Shown: positions 1 through 9,280, counted from the stretch's first letter. The stretch: 35,311 nucleotides of DNA from Bacteroidales bacterium (GCA_024400195.1 JAKSNC010000021.1:1-35311); one strand, 5' to 3'. A program made the numbers and translations. The notes: generated from the sequence alone by a model not told the origin.

Positions 1-2
1 AA

Positions 3-764
3 AACACAGAGATTACCGTATTGAAAGTTAATGAGGAAGACTATATCAGTCTGACGGACATGCTGAAAGCTAAAGATGGTGATTTTTTCGTTTCTGACTG
101 GCTCAGGAACAGAAACACCATGGAATTTCTTGGAGTTTGGGAAAATGTGTATAATCCAAGTTTTAATTATGGCGAATTCGCCGCAATTAAAAGTAATTGT
201 GGACTTAATAATTTCAAAATCGGCATCAAGGAATTTGCAGAAAGAACTAATGCCATCGGATTAAGGGCGCGGAGTGGACGTTATGGTGGCACCTTTGCCC
301 ATAAGGATATAGCTTTCGAATTTGCAATGTGGATTAGCCCAGGATTCAAGGTCTATCTGATTTCAGAGTTCCAGCGGCTCAAAGCCGATGAACAGAAACA
401 GCTCGGCTGGAGCGCGAAACGCGAACTCGCGAAAGTCAACTACCACATCCATACTACCGCGATAAGCCAGAACCTCATCCCGCCACGGCTGAACAAAAGC
501 CAGATCAACTACATCTACGCCTCCGAAGCCGACGTGCTGAACATGGCTCTCTTCGGCAAGACCGCCAGACAATGGCGCGACACCAACCCCGACCTGCAAG
601 GCAACATGCGCGACTACGCCGAAATAAACCAGCTCATCTGCTTGTCGAACCTCGAAAACATCAATTCGGTGCTGATAAACGACGGACTTCCGCAAAACGA
701 ACGCCTCGAAAAATTGAACCAAATCGCAATACAGCAGATGAAAATACTTCAAATTAAAAGTTGA
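3..764 (+). CDS. KilA-N domain protein, 5'-partial
   Basis: The frame is already open at the window edge. The codons before the TTG at 21 read NTEITVL, which suits the usual start of this family, so the true ATG lies upstream of the window and the TTG is only the first possible in-window start. Family motifs seen are EEDYISLTDM, then FVSDWLRNRNTMEFLGVWE, NAIGLRARSGRYGGTFAHKDIAFEFAMWI and KVYLISEFQRLK. These make up a KilA-N DNA-binding fold, the family known from phage and nucleocytoplasmic virus proteins and common in Bacteroidales genomes. The C-terminal half (about 120 residues, from LGWSAKREL) is the conserved accessory region of these proteins. No phage genes accompany it here. The role is probably DNA binding; the biological function is unknown. 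Confidence 0.85.
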   Translation, partial: NTEITVLKVNEEDYISLTDMLKAKDGDFFVSDWLRNRNTMEFLGVWENVYNPSFNYGEFAAIKSNCGLNNFKIGIKEFAERTNAIGLRARSGRYGGTFAHKDIAFEFAMWISPGFKVYLISEFQRLKADEQKQLGWSAKRELAKVNYHIHTTAISQNLIPPRLNKSQINYIYASEADVLNMALFGKTARQWRDTNPDLQGNMRDYAEINQLICLSNLENINSVLINDGLPQNERLEKLNQIAIQQMKILQIKS

Positions 765-771
765 GAGTCTT

Positions 772-797
772 ATTCGTGCCATTCGTGTGATTCGTGG
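772..797. repeat. Three 9-bp tandem units with core ATTCGTG
   Basis: The core ATTCGTG occurs at 772, 781 and 790, exactly 9 nt apart, just after the stop of the KilA-N gene. Only the last two bases of each unit vary. It is an intergenic microrepeat with no coding role seen. Confidence 0.6.
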
Positions 798-831
798 TGA
801 AGATTTTTTTGGTAAGAAACTCTATTTTTCC

Positions 832-861
832 TTTGTCGTCTCGAAATTTGTTTTATTTTTG
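832..861 (+). promoter_or_regulatory. Bacteroidota-type promoter for the giant InlB-repeat protein
   Basis: TTTG at 832-835 and TATTTTTG at 854-861 match the -33 (TTTG) and -7 (TAnnTTTG) elements with an 18-nt spacer. The predicted start of transcription near 868 leaves an AT-rich leader of about 110 nt before the ATG at 977. Confidence 0.6.
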
Positions 862-976
862 TAACCTGAATTATAATATAATGCCGTGATGGACTTTTTT
901 CTATCGCGCATTGGGCTCAATTGATAATGTAAACAAAAGAAATTCAATAAATTATAAATTAAATTACAAAAAAAGT

Positions 977-3900
977 ATGAAAAAAATCTTTACATTTCTA
1001 CTCATGGCGCTACTTGCGCTGACCGGCTTTAAGAGCTGGGGACAGGAGTCCCAAACCATTACGATTGGTACGCAAGCAGATACCAATCAAGACATGCCCT
1101 TCAATGGTTACTACAAATATTCATACGCCCAAATGTTGTATTTGGGGAGTGAAATTGGAGAAAGTGGCACTATCACATCCATAAGTTTTTACGTCAATTA
1201 TGGTGTAAGTAAAGACTACACATTGGACGTTTACATGAAGTGTGTTGACAAAAGCGAATTTTCTCATGGCGACGATTGGGTTTCTGTCACAACAGAAGAT
1301 TTGGTTTACCAAACTGAGTTTTTCAGAGCTAGCTCAACAGGATGGAAAACCATTACCTTAACCAAGCCTTTTCAATATAACAGTGACCAAAACCTGATGA
1401 TTGCTTTTGACAACAACACAGGAAGTTATTCTAATGCGCATAAATTCGGCGTTTCATTCAATGGTGCTACTGGTATTTATCAAAGAGACGATAATCTTAA
1501 TATTAGTCCTTTTGATCCTTATAACGGTTCGTTAGCATATTATCGTCCAATTATTCAGATAACGATGCTTCCTGCACAAGGAAACACGATTAATTACGCA
1601 ACTCTCACGGGTGGTACTATCAGCGGTCCTTCAAAAGCTGAAGAAGGTGCCACTGTGACTTTGAGCGCGACCCCTGCCCATGGCTATGATTTTGTACAGG
1701 ATTCATGGGTAGTAACGAAATCAACCGGCGGCACTGTTGATGTCACCAACAACCAGTTCACCATGCCTGACTGCGACGTGACTGTTTCGGCAACCTTTAC
1801 GGCACAGCCTCACTACACGGTTAATGTCACCAATCCTACAGACGGCGGAAGCACTACTGCTACACTTTCCGCCACACCAAGCACAAATGTTTTGGAAGGC
1901 GACGAAGTCAGATTAAACTATTCCGACCTTGCCGAAGGCTACAAATTCGTAAATTATGTCGCAACCAATGCGAGCACTTCTGAGCCTGTTGCCATACAAC
2001 AAAAATGGGATGGTACACTCTATCAAAATTACTACTGCTTCACAATGCCTGACGCCGACGTGAACCTGACGGCTAACGTCAAGCTGATACGCACAATCTA
2101 CGTTGCCGAAATGCAACACGGACGTCTTTCGATCAATCCAAATCCACAATATGAGCAAATTACAGCAGGAGAAACTATTACTATCAGCCCAACTCCTGAC
2201 TACGGCTACGCACTGGAAAGCCTGACCATCACTAAAGTATCAGGTGGCACCATCACTCCAGAACAGCAAGAACAGTGGGGACAAATCATTTACACTTTCG
2301 AAATGCCTGAAGACGATGTCAACATCGCTGCCACATTCGCTTCCACAGGCACGCTCTACACTGTCACACTGCCGGAAGAGACCGAAATAGGAAGTATTTA
2401 TGCACGAAATGCAGAAACCTATCAAAGCAGTACAGAATTTTTCGAGAATGACCAAGTTTGCATTTATGGTTATGTCTATAACAGCAATTATTATCTCAAG
2501 AGTGTTGTAGTCAAGAAAAATTCCGACCAAACGGTTGTTGACTTCTATCAACAAGAGGGTAACAATTACTATTTCATCATGCCGGCTGACAATGTGACCG
2601 TTACTGCCACATTCGAAGAAAAGCCACGCTATACGGTCAATATTCCTGCTTTCACAGGCGGCACTGTTACCGCAAGCGAAACATCTGTTATGGCCAACAC
2701 AATGGTCTATTTAGACTATGCCGCTAACGACGGATATACTTTTGCTGGAATTACTATCAAGAAGGATTCTGATATGTCAGAAGTTTACTACTACGATGGG
2801 TCATGGTATGGTCATTCATATTATTTCTACATGCCGGAAGACAATGTCACAGTGAATGCCACGTTTAACGAATTGCCGCATTCTGTTACCGTATATGAAG
2901 ACTGGACTACAACTAACACATCCATTCCAATTAACGGCTACAATGCAGATAACTTCAATTATTCAAAATCACAATTCATAATTCCAAAGACAGAATTGCA
3001 AGAAATGGAGGATGGCAAAATCACCAATTTGACTTTATATACAAATTTCAACCAATCCTTCACTGGAACTTGGAATATTTATGTCATGGAAGTGGCAGAC
3101 GGCACCACACTTTCTTCCAGTTTTGTTTCACTTGATGGAGTGGATCCTGTTTATTCCGGAAACCTAACTGCAAGTTCAAACGAACTTTCCATAGACATCA
3201 CACCTTATCAGTATCAAGGCGGCAACTTGTTGGTTTGTTTTAATCAAACTTCCACTGGCAACTGGTCATCGAATGGATCCGCATTTTATGGTGTAAATGC
3301 CTCAAACGGTGCTTCGCGTTACACATATTATTCAACCCAATATAGTTCGAGTTTCCTCCCAAAGACCACCTTCTACTATACGCCTGCCGTTAAATACAAC
3401 ATCGCCATCGATGAAGAAATGGAAAACGGAACGGTGTTGGCCAGTGCCGAAAGTGCTACAGAGGGCGAGACAATCACCCTTACCCCACAGCCTGAAGCCG
3501 GCTATGGACTCACCGCTTGGAACGTTACAACTGCAACGGGCAGCGTCACTGTCAACGACAACAACCAGTTCACGATGCCAGCAAGCGATGTCACCGTTTC
3601 AGCCACATTTGGTTTGCTTGACCGCTATACTGTGACCGTCAACCAGCCAACCGAAGGCGCAACGCTTAGCGTCGATCCTACTACCGACTGGTACGAAGGC
3701 CTTGAAGTGAAACTGAATTGCGAGCTTACCACAGGCTATCAGTTCGGCGATTGGATTGTCACCAGCGAAAGCACGCCACTTGACGTTTTGCACAATGATT
3801 CTGAAAACTACGACTACTTTGTGATGCCAGCCGCTAATGTAAATGTCACCGCTACTATTAATAAGGTGTATGCCATTAGCATTGACTCTGCCTTAAATGG

Positions 3901-6900
3901 CCAGATTTCCACTTATCCAGCCAACAACGCTGCAGTCGGAACACAGGTTGAAGTATATGCAATCCCAGATGAAGGCTACTATCTGGAAAGTCTGGTCATT
4001 ACCGACCAATCAGGAGAAGTTGAACATGATGCATACAACAGATTCATCATGCCGGCAAGCGATGTCATCGTCACCGCCACATTCAGCAACGCACATTACA
4101 GCATCACGCTCAACGAGCCGGAAAACGGAACCCTCACCGCAAACATCGAAGACTTGACCGATGTGCTCCCGACCTCATACGTCACCTTTACCGCCACTCC
4201 GGCTACACACTATCATTTGTCAAGTTTGACTATTATGGCAAACGGACAAGAGGTGCCTGTTGTCAGCCAGTGGGAAAACAATTATATAATAGAGATGCCG
4301 GCTGGCGATGTTGAAGTCACGGCAACATTTGAAGAAGATGCCAAATACACAGTCACTCTCGTCTATAACGAAGATGGCGGTTCCATAAACGTGGGCAGCA
4401 GCACTGAATTCTATGCAGGCGATGCAGTTTATGTGTATTTCACAATAGAAACCGGCTACATTCTTAATTCATTAGAAGCCGAAGACAGCAACCAAAACGC
4501 CATCGCCATGTCGAAATACACCAATTTCTACAAATTCGATATGCCAGAAGACAATGTTACGGTTACGGCTGAGTTTGTTCATGGTATTACAGTGAATGAT
4601 GGTATTAGTACAAATGAAATTGTACCTATCTATGGTTATAACGCTGATGCAAATACAAAATCACAATTCATCATTCCGGAAGCCAGTTTGGTTGACATGA
4701 AAAACGGCAAAATCGAAAGTATGGTGTTTTATTTAAACAATTCAGACAACCACACATTCAACGGCAACTGGAAAGTCTATATTAAGGTAGTTAACATAAC
4801 CACGCTCTCAAACTACGAAACTTTGAGTGCAGATGAAAAGGTTTATGAAGGAGATATGGTCATCACAAATGGCAAGATGACCCTGAATATACCGGAAGAA
4901 AAGCAATGTGAATACAGAGGAGGCAACCTTCTGATTGGCTTTGAGCAGACACAAGTTGGCAATTGGCTCAGAACATATTGGATGGGTGTCAATCAGAGCA
5001 GCAACACTGCATACGCTGGCTATTCTTCATGGGGATATGACTATTCTCAAGCAAGACAATTCTTGCCAAAAGTCACCTTCTTATACGAACCGGGCGAACC
5101 TTTGCCTGAATACAACATCACCTTCCACAGCAATGGCATCGTGAGCGAACAGACACTTATCGAAGGCCTGTCGTTGCCGAATCCTACCAACATTCCTGCT
5201 GGCCTCACATTCGCAGGCTGGGCAGCTGCCGACATTGCTACTTACACAGAAGAAGAACCTGAATACATTACCGCTGCCCGCGCCGAAGAAGATTTGTATG
5301 CCGTGTTCAGCTACAGCGAAGCAGAAACCACTTCAAAGGGTGCTGGTACTTGGATTAAAGTGACAGATGTGAATGAACTTGCCAATAACGACAAAGTCGT
5401 CCTCGTTTACTCAAATATGATTGTGGGGCAGAGAGGAAGTGACGAATACTCATTTACAGCATTGAGCAACGACCTCACCATCGTCGGTGATGCCATTACC
5501 AATATCCCTGACAATGCCATCGAATTCACACTGCAACAAAACGGAGACTATTGGAATCTGAATTATTATGACGCGAAAGAATCTGAAGAGACATCTTTAG
5601 CTTTTACAGATTATATGATGGTTCCTGCAAGTTATGGATGGGGTAGCAACAAATGGATAGCAGAATCCAATTCAGGTGCTGTAGTCTTTAAAACCGATGG
5701 TTATACCCGTTATATAGGCTACAACGCAAATGTCATGAAAGTTGTAAATTCAAGCGGAAACAAGTGCAATGTCTATAAGGCAGGTGCTCCGGTTGTTACA
5801 AAGACCTACTACATGACAGAAGTCTTCACCAATGGTAGCATTACAGCAGACACTGAAGTGAAGAACATCATCACAACGGGAACGGTTACTGTTAATAACA
5901 ATATCGTTTTGACAATGAACGAAAGCGGTCTCTTCAGAAACGAAAATGCTGCCAAATTCGTGTTTAAAGACGGCGCACAACTTATTTACACTGGCGAAGA
6001 GACTGTCAACGCTACTTTCGAAAAGAACATCATTGGCTACAACAACGTCGAAGCTAGCGACGGCTGGTACTTCATCGCCAACCCGACAGACAACCCGACT
6101 GTCAACCTCAGTGGTGGTACTTCGTATGACCTCTACATCTTCAATCCTGCTGCTGCAGCCGAGTGGCAAAACGCACAATATGAGAACAATGTACCGATAG
6201 AGAATATCGAAATCTCAAGAGAGACAGGTTATCTCTACGCGAACAGCGCAGATTTCACCCTCAGATTTGAAGGAGAACTCATTCCTTCGGGTGAGGAAAC
6301 AATCAACCTTGTTTATGCAGAAGAAGGTACTGGCATCGACTTCCCAGGCTTCAACCTCGTCGGCAACCCATTCCCCTGCACCGCCTACATCTCAAGTGAT
6401 TTCGACTTGTACAAGTTAGACAAGGGCAGCGAAGTGGTGATAAGCGAAGATTTTACTATGGATCCTTGCGAAGCCTTCTTCGTGGAAGCTACCGTCGATA
6501 ATCAGGAAGTCACAATCAGCACCACGGCACCTACAGGAAAATCGTACGCAATGCCTATAGTGGTCAACAGCGACCGTGGCGAGACACTCGACCGTGCGAT
6601 ACTGCACCTCGAAGGTACAAGAAACTCGCATAAGTTCATGATGAACCCCGACCGCACCAACATCAGCTTCGCCAAGAACGGCGAGAGATTTGCATCAGTC
6701 AGCAGAGGCGACGAGACCGAGATACCTATGAACTTCACCGCCGACCACAAAGGCAGCTATACCATCAGCTTCAATACCGAAAACTTTGAGGAAGAATACC
6801 TCCACCTCATCGACGTCGTCAGCGGCGACAACATAGACCTCCTCGTGACACCGAGCTACACCTTTGAGGCCGATGCCGACGAATATGCGTCACGCTTCAG

Positions 6901-7150
6901 AATCGTGTTCGGCACAACTGACATCAACGACGATCCTGCGACAAGTTCCGAACCGTTTGTCTATATCAGCAACGGCAACCTCGTCATCAACAACGTCGAA
7001 GGCACAGCCTCAATGCAGATTGTCGATATGCTCGGACGCATCGTGAGAACCGAGACTGTCTGCGGAAGCTACAACAAACCGCACAACCTGAAAGCCGGTG
7101 CCTACGTCATCACGCTCGACGGAAGATCCCAGAGAATTGTAATTGAGTAA
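977..7150 (+). CDS. Giant secreted multi-repeat protein with T9SS type A sorting domain
   Basis: 2057 residues from the ATG at 977. The longer frame from 911 only adds residues in front of a clear signal peptide (MKKIFTFLLMALLALTGFKS, cleaved near WGQ). Three related beta-sandwich domains (about 24-200, 634-800 and 1203-1370; motifs PINGYNAD, SQFIIP) alternate with two blocks of five divergent InlB B-like repeats. Each repeat ends in a motif like FTMPxxDVTVSATF. A Listeria-Bacteroides (Flg_new) repeat follows at about 1372-1450, then beta-rich regions with GWYFIANP and FNLVGNPFP. The last 65 residues (FVYISNGNLVINN to QRIVIE) are a T9SS type A sorting domain that also carries the usual DMLGRIV motif. 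No catalytic motif was found. It is probably a cell-surface adhesin or ligand-binding protein. A small sorting-signal protein follows closely and may be cotranscribed. Confidence 0.9.
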   Translation: MKKIFTFLLMALLALTGFKSWGQESQTITIGTQADTNQDMPFNGYYKYSYAQMLYLGSEIGESGTITSISFYVNYGVSKDYTLDVYMKCVDKSEFSHGDDWVSVTTEDLVYQTEFFRASSTGWKTITLTKPFQYNSDQNLMIAFDNNTGSYSNAHKFGVSFNGATGIYQRDDNLNISPFDPYNGSLAYYRPIIQITMLPAQGNTINYATLTGGTISGPSKAEEGATVTLSATPAHGYDFVQDSWVVTKSTGGTVDVTNNQFTMPDCDVTVSATFTAQPHYTVNVTNPTDGGSTTATLSATPSTNVLEGDEVRLNYSDLAEGYKFVNYVATNASTSEPVAIQQKWDGTLYQNYYCFTMPDADVNLTANVKLIRTIYVAEMQHGRLSINPNPQYEQITAGETITISPTPDYGYALESLTITKVSGGTITPEQQEQWGQIIYTFEMPEDDVNIAATFASTGTLYTVTLPEETEIGSIYARNAETYQSSTEFFENDQVCIYGYVYNSNYYLKSVVVKKNSDQTVVDFYQQEGNNYYFIMPADNVTVTATFEEKPRYTVNIPAFTGGTVTASETSVMANTMVYLDYAANDGYTFAGITIKKDSDMSEVYYYDGSWYGHSYYFYMPEDNVTVNATFNELPHSVTVYEDWTTTNTSIPINGYNADNFNYSKSQFIIPKTELQEMEDGKITNLTLYTNFNQSFTGTWNIYVMEVADGTTLSSSFVSLDGVDPVYSGNLTASSNELSIDITPYQYQGGNLLVCFNQTSTGNWSSNGSAFYGVNASNGASRYTYYSTQYSSSFLPKTTFYYTPAVKYNIAIDEEMENGTVLASAESATEGETITLTPQPEAGYGLTAWNVTTATGSVTVNDNNQFTMPASDVTVSATFGLLDRYTVTVNQPTEGATLSVDPTTDWYEGLEVKLNCELTTGYQFGDWIVTSESTPLDVLHNDSENYDYFVMPAANVNVTATINKVYAISIDSALNGQISTYPANNAAVGTQVEVYAIPDEGYYLESLVITDQSGEVEHDAYNRFIMPASDVIVTATFSNAHYSITLNEPENGTLTANIEDLTDVLPTSYVTFTATPATHYHLSSLTIMANGQEVPVVSQWENNYIIEMPAGDVEVTATFEEDAKYTVTLVYNEDGGSINVGSSTEFYAGDAVYVYFTIETGYILNSLEAEDSNQNAIAMSKYTNFYKFDMPEDNVTVTAEFVHGITVNDGISTNEIVPIYGYNADANTKSQFIIPEASLVDMKNGKIESMVFYLNNSDNHTFNGNWKVYIKVVNITTLSNYETLSADEKVYEGDMVITNGKMTLNIPEEKQCEYRGGNLLIGFEQTQVGNWLRTYWMGVNQSSNTAYAGYSSWGYDYSQARQFLPKVTFLYEPGEPLPEYNITFHSNGIVSEQTLIEGLSLPNPTNIPAGLTFAGWAAADIATYTEEEPEYITAARAEEDLYAVFSYSEAETTSKGAGTWIKVTDVNELANNDKVVLVYSNMIVGQRGSDEYSFTALSNDLTIVGDAITNIPDNAIEFTLQQNGDYWNLNYYDAKESEETSLAFTDYMMVPASYGWGSNKWIAESNSGAVVFKTDGYTRYIGYNANVMKVVNSSGNKCNVYKAGAPVVTKTYYMTEVFTNGSITADTEVKNIITTGTVTVNNNIVLTMNESGLFRNENAAKFVFKDGAQLIYTGEETVNATFEKNIIGYNNVEASDGWYFIANPTDNPTVNLSGGTSYDLYIFNPAAAAEWQNAQYENNVPIENIEISRETGYLYANSADFTLRFEGELIPSGEETINLVYAEEGTGIDFPGFNLVGNPFPCTAYISSDFDLYKLDKGSEVVISEDFTMDPCEAFFVEATVDNQEVTISTTAPTGKSYAMPIVVNSDRGETLDRAILHLEGTRNSHKFMMNPDRTNISFAKNGERFASVSRGDETEIPMNFTADHKGSYTISFNTENFEEEYLHLIDVVSGDNIDLLVTPSYTFEADADEYASRFRIVFGTTDINDDPATSSEPFVYISNGNLVINNVEGTASMQIVDMLGRIVRTETVCGSYNKPHNLKAGAYVITLDGRSQRIVIE

Positions 7151-7167
7151 AGTAATATCAAGTGAAA

Positions 7168-7476
7168 ATGAAAAATATGACGATAAAAATGAAAAAATTA
7201 GTTTTAACAATCGCAATCGTACTTGGAGTGACATTTGGTGCTACAGCACAGCAGTCATCACAGTTCTTTGACAAAGGACAGCAGCAGCCTGCTAACAACG
7301 GAGGCTTCTTCGGCGGAAGCAGAGGCGATGGTAGCAAAATACCGGGAACACCAGGAACACCAGGACTTCCAGGTCATGGAGAAACTGGCGATTCAGATGC
7401 TCCACTTGGCAGCGGAGCCATGTTGCTCATCGGCTTGGGCGCGGCCTACGCTGTAAGAAAGAGAAAGAACAAATAA
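7168..7476 (+). CDS. Small exported protein with collagen-like stretch and C-terminal sorting-type signal
   Basis: About 102 residues. Start codons possible in frame are GTG 7162, ATG 7168, 7177 and 7189; the last gives the most compact signal peptide (MKKLVLTIAIVLGVTFGATA, cleaved before QQ). The mature part is Gln/Gly/Pro-rich with a short collagen-like run (IPGTPGTPGLPGHGETG). The C terminus is tripartite: a short motif DAPLGSG, a hydrophobic helix (AMLLIGLGAAYAV) and a basic tail RKRKNK. That layout is like PEP-CTERM/PID-CTERM-type sorting signals, although no sortase-like partner is in the window. It lies 17 nt after the giant repeat protein and before a strong hairpin, so it is probably the second gene of that transcript. 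Function unknown. Confidence 0.8.
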   Translation: MKNMTIKMKKLVLTIAIVLGVTFGATAQQSSQFFDKGQQQPANNGGFFGGSRGDGSKIPGTPGTPGLPGHGETGDSDAPLGSGAMLLIGLGAAYAVRKRKNK

Positions 7477-7502
7477 CAACCTTAAAGAAGGTATGAAACA
7501 AT

Positions 7503-7530
7503 GTAGAGACGGTGTATGCACCGTCTCTAC
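7503..7530 (+). terminator. Perfect 12-bp palindromic hairpin (terminator or REP-like element)
   Basis: GTAGAGACGGTG (7503-7514) pairs perfectly with CACCGTCTCTAC (7519-7530) around a 4-nt TATG loop and is followed by TTATTTTA. It ends the giant-protein transcript. Its GAGACG.../...CGTCTC core is shared with the palindrome at 20177-20214, which suggests a dispersed repeat family doubling as terminators. Confidence 0.75.
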
Positions 7531-7590
7531 TTATTTTAGTTAAGAAGGGTTAATCCAGTTTTAGTTTTCAACACTTTACAAACTTTTTAC

Positions 7591-7598
7591 TATCTTTG
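7591..7598 (+). promoter_or_regulatory. -7 element for the AAA-ATPase-like gene
   Basis: TATCTTTG matches TAnnTTTG exactly, 21 nt upstream of the ATG at 7620. No good TTTG is seen at -33. Confidence 0.5.
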
Positions 7599-7619
7599 CA
7601 GCCGTAAAAACAAAAGGTT

Positions 7620-9179
7620 ATGGGACAAAAACTTCCAATCGGCATACAGAGCTTCGAGGACTTGAGAAACAAGGATTTTAAATACGTTGACAAAACAGCC
7701 ATCGTCTTTAAACTTGTCAGCGAAGGAAAATATTATTTCCTTTCCCGTCCGCGCCGTTTTGGAAAAAGTCTGCTGCTCAATACTTTGGAGTCGTATTTTT
7801 TAGGAAAACGCGAACTTTTCAAAGGCCTTGCGATTGAAAAGTTGGAGCACGATTGGACGGAATATTCCGTGTTGCATTTGGATTTGAACACGCAAAAATA
7901 TGATACTCCTCAGGCATTAGAAAGTATTCTTAATGAACATCTGTGTCGTTGGGAGAAAAGATTCGACAGTGATGTCTCTGAAAATTCGCTTGGTTTGCGC
8001 TTCATGGGTGTCATCCGCCGCGCTTACGAAAAAACCGGCCGCCAAGTGGTGATTCTCGTTGACGAATATGATAAACCACTACTTCAAGCCATTGGCAACG
8101 TTGAACTTCAAGATGCCTACCGCGCCACTCTTAAAGGCTTTTATGGGGCTCTGAAATCGATGGACGGCTGCATCAGGTTCGCGTTCCTCACCGGCGTGAC
8201 GAAATTCGGCAAAGTGAGTGTCTTTAGCGATTTGAACAACCTCGAAGATATATCGATGCGTTCGCAGTATTTCGACATCTGCGGCATCACTGAAGAGGAA
8301 CTTCATTCAAATTTTGAAGTCGAAGTTTCGGAATTGGCTTCAGCCCAAAATATGACGATCGACGAAACATACGCCGCACTACGTGAGAACTACGACGGCT
8401 ATCATTTCTGCAAAGAGGAAAAACCGGGTGTCTATAACCCATTCAGTTTGCTTAATGCATTGAAAAACTCGGAAATTGACCAATACTGGTTCGAGACGGG
8501 CACCCCGACGTATCTTATGGAGCTTCTCAAACGACACCAGTACGTTTTGCCCGACCTTGAGCACGAAGAGCCTGATGCCGACACGCTCAACTGCGTCGAT
8601 ATTGCCTCAACTAACCCGATTCCGGTCATCTACCAGAGCGGTTATCTGACAATCAAAGGCTATGACAAAGAATTCGAACTGTTCCGCCTCGGATTCCCGA
8701 ACCGCGAGGTCAAACAGGGATTTTTGAAATACCTCATGCCTTTTTACGCCAATACGGTTCAGGGCAAGTCGGCGTTTGAGGTAAGCCGCTTCGTGCGCTC
8801 GCTTTATAACGGTGAGATTGAAAGCTTTATGGAACGTTTGCAGTCGTTTCTCAGCGCGTGTCCCTACGAACTCGAACCCGAACAGGAACGCCATTTCCAA
8901 AGCGTGATGTTCATCCTTACATCGCTTTGCGGTTATTACGTTGAGATAGAAACTCACACCAACAAAGGTCGTATGGATATGACTGTCAAGACGAAGGAAT
9001 ACATCTATATTTTTGAGTTCAAATTCAACAAATCAGCTGAAGAGGCGTTGGCACAAATCAATGAAAAAGGTTACGCCGAACCGTTTGCAAAAGACGAAAG
9101 AAATATCATCAAAATCGGTGTGAACTTCAGCACGGAATGCAGAAATATCGACAAGTGGGTGATTGAGTCTAAGGTCTAA
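7620..9179 (+). CDS. AAA-ATPase-like protein with C-terminal PD-(D/E)XK nuclease domain
   Basis: 519 residues, a typical full length for the AAA-ATPase_like/PDDEXK_9 family that is abundant in Bacteroidales. The N terminus carries the family signature LPIGIQSFEDLRNKDFKYVDKT, then a Walker A-like RPRRFGKSLLLNTL (about 43-56) and an acidic Walker B-like VVILVDEYDKPLL (about 141-153). Near the C terminus, GRMDMTV (Asp near 451) followed by IFEFKF (about 465) gives the D...ExK pattern of a PD-(D/E)XK nuclease fold. Function is not established; such genes are often called mobile or defence-associated, which is inference. It stands alone between a hairpin and a repeat array, with its own -7 element. 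The final residues (ESKV) and stop are read from the first units of that array. Confidence 0.88.
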   Translation: MGQKLPIGIQSFEDLRNKDFKYVDKTAIVFKLVSEGKYYFLSRPRRFGKSLLLNTLESYFLGKRELFKGLAIEKLEHDWTEYSVLHLDLNTQKYDTPQALESILNEHLCRWEKRFDSDVSENSLGLRFMGVIRRAYEKTGRQVVILVDEYDKPLLQAIGNVELQDAYRATLKGFYGALKSMDGCIRFAFLTGVTKFGKVSVFSDLNNLEDISMRSQYFDICGITEEELHSNFEVEVSELASAQNMTIDETYAALRENYDGYHFCKEEKPGVYNPFSLLNALKNSEIDQYWFETGTPTYLMELLKRHQYVLPDLEHEEPDADTLNCVDIASTNPIPVIYQSGYLTIKGYDKEFELFRLGFPNREVKQGFLKYLMPFYANTVQGKSAFEVSRFVRSLYNGEIESFMERLQSFLSACPYELEPEQERHFQSVMFILTSLCGYYVEIETHTNKGRMDMTVKTKEYIYIFEFKFNKSAEEALAQINEKGYAEPFAKDERNIIKIGVNFSTECRNIDKWVIESKV

Positions 9180-9280
9180 GGTCGAAAGTCGAAAGTCGAA
9201 AGTCAAATCGTCAAAACGTCAAAAAGTCAAAAAGTCAAAAAGTCAAAAGTCAAAAGGTCAAGAGATCAAAAAGTCAAATT
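9167..9280. repeat. Degenerate 7-8 bp tandem array, core GTCAAAA/GTCGAAA
   Basis: About 15 head-to-tail units: two GTCTAAG, three GTCGAAA, then 8-mers such as GTCAAAAA (three in a row) and variants (GTCAAAAG, GTCAAGAG, ATCAAAAA). The period drifts from 7 to 8. The array begins inside the last codons of the AAA-ATPase-like gene and ends about 15 nt before the -7 element of the first gingipain-like gene. A related array lies at 31954-32105. Confidence 0.85.

Noticed and set aside
1-764. Prophage remnant suggested by the KilA-N gene
   Set aside because: No other phage-type gene follows; the next gene is a secreted repeat protein, and KilA-N genes are common as single chromosomal genes.
7620-9179. 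Confident assignment of the AAA-ATPase-like protein as an antiphage defence gene
   Set aside because: The ATPase and PD-(D/E)XK motifs allow it, but there are no other defence genes nearby and the family has no settled function.
9167-9280. CRISPR array
   Set aside because: Units of 7-8 bp with no spacers and no cas genes; it is a simple tandem repeat.
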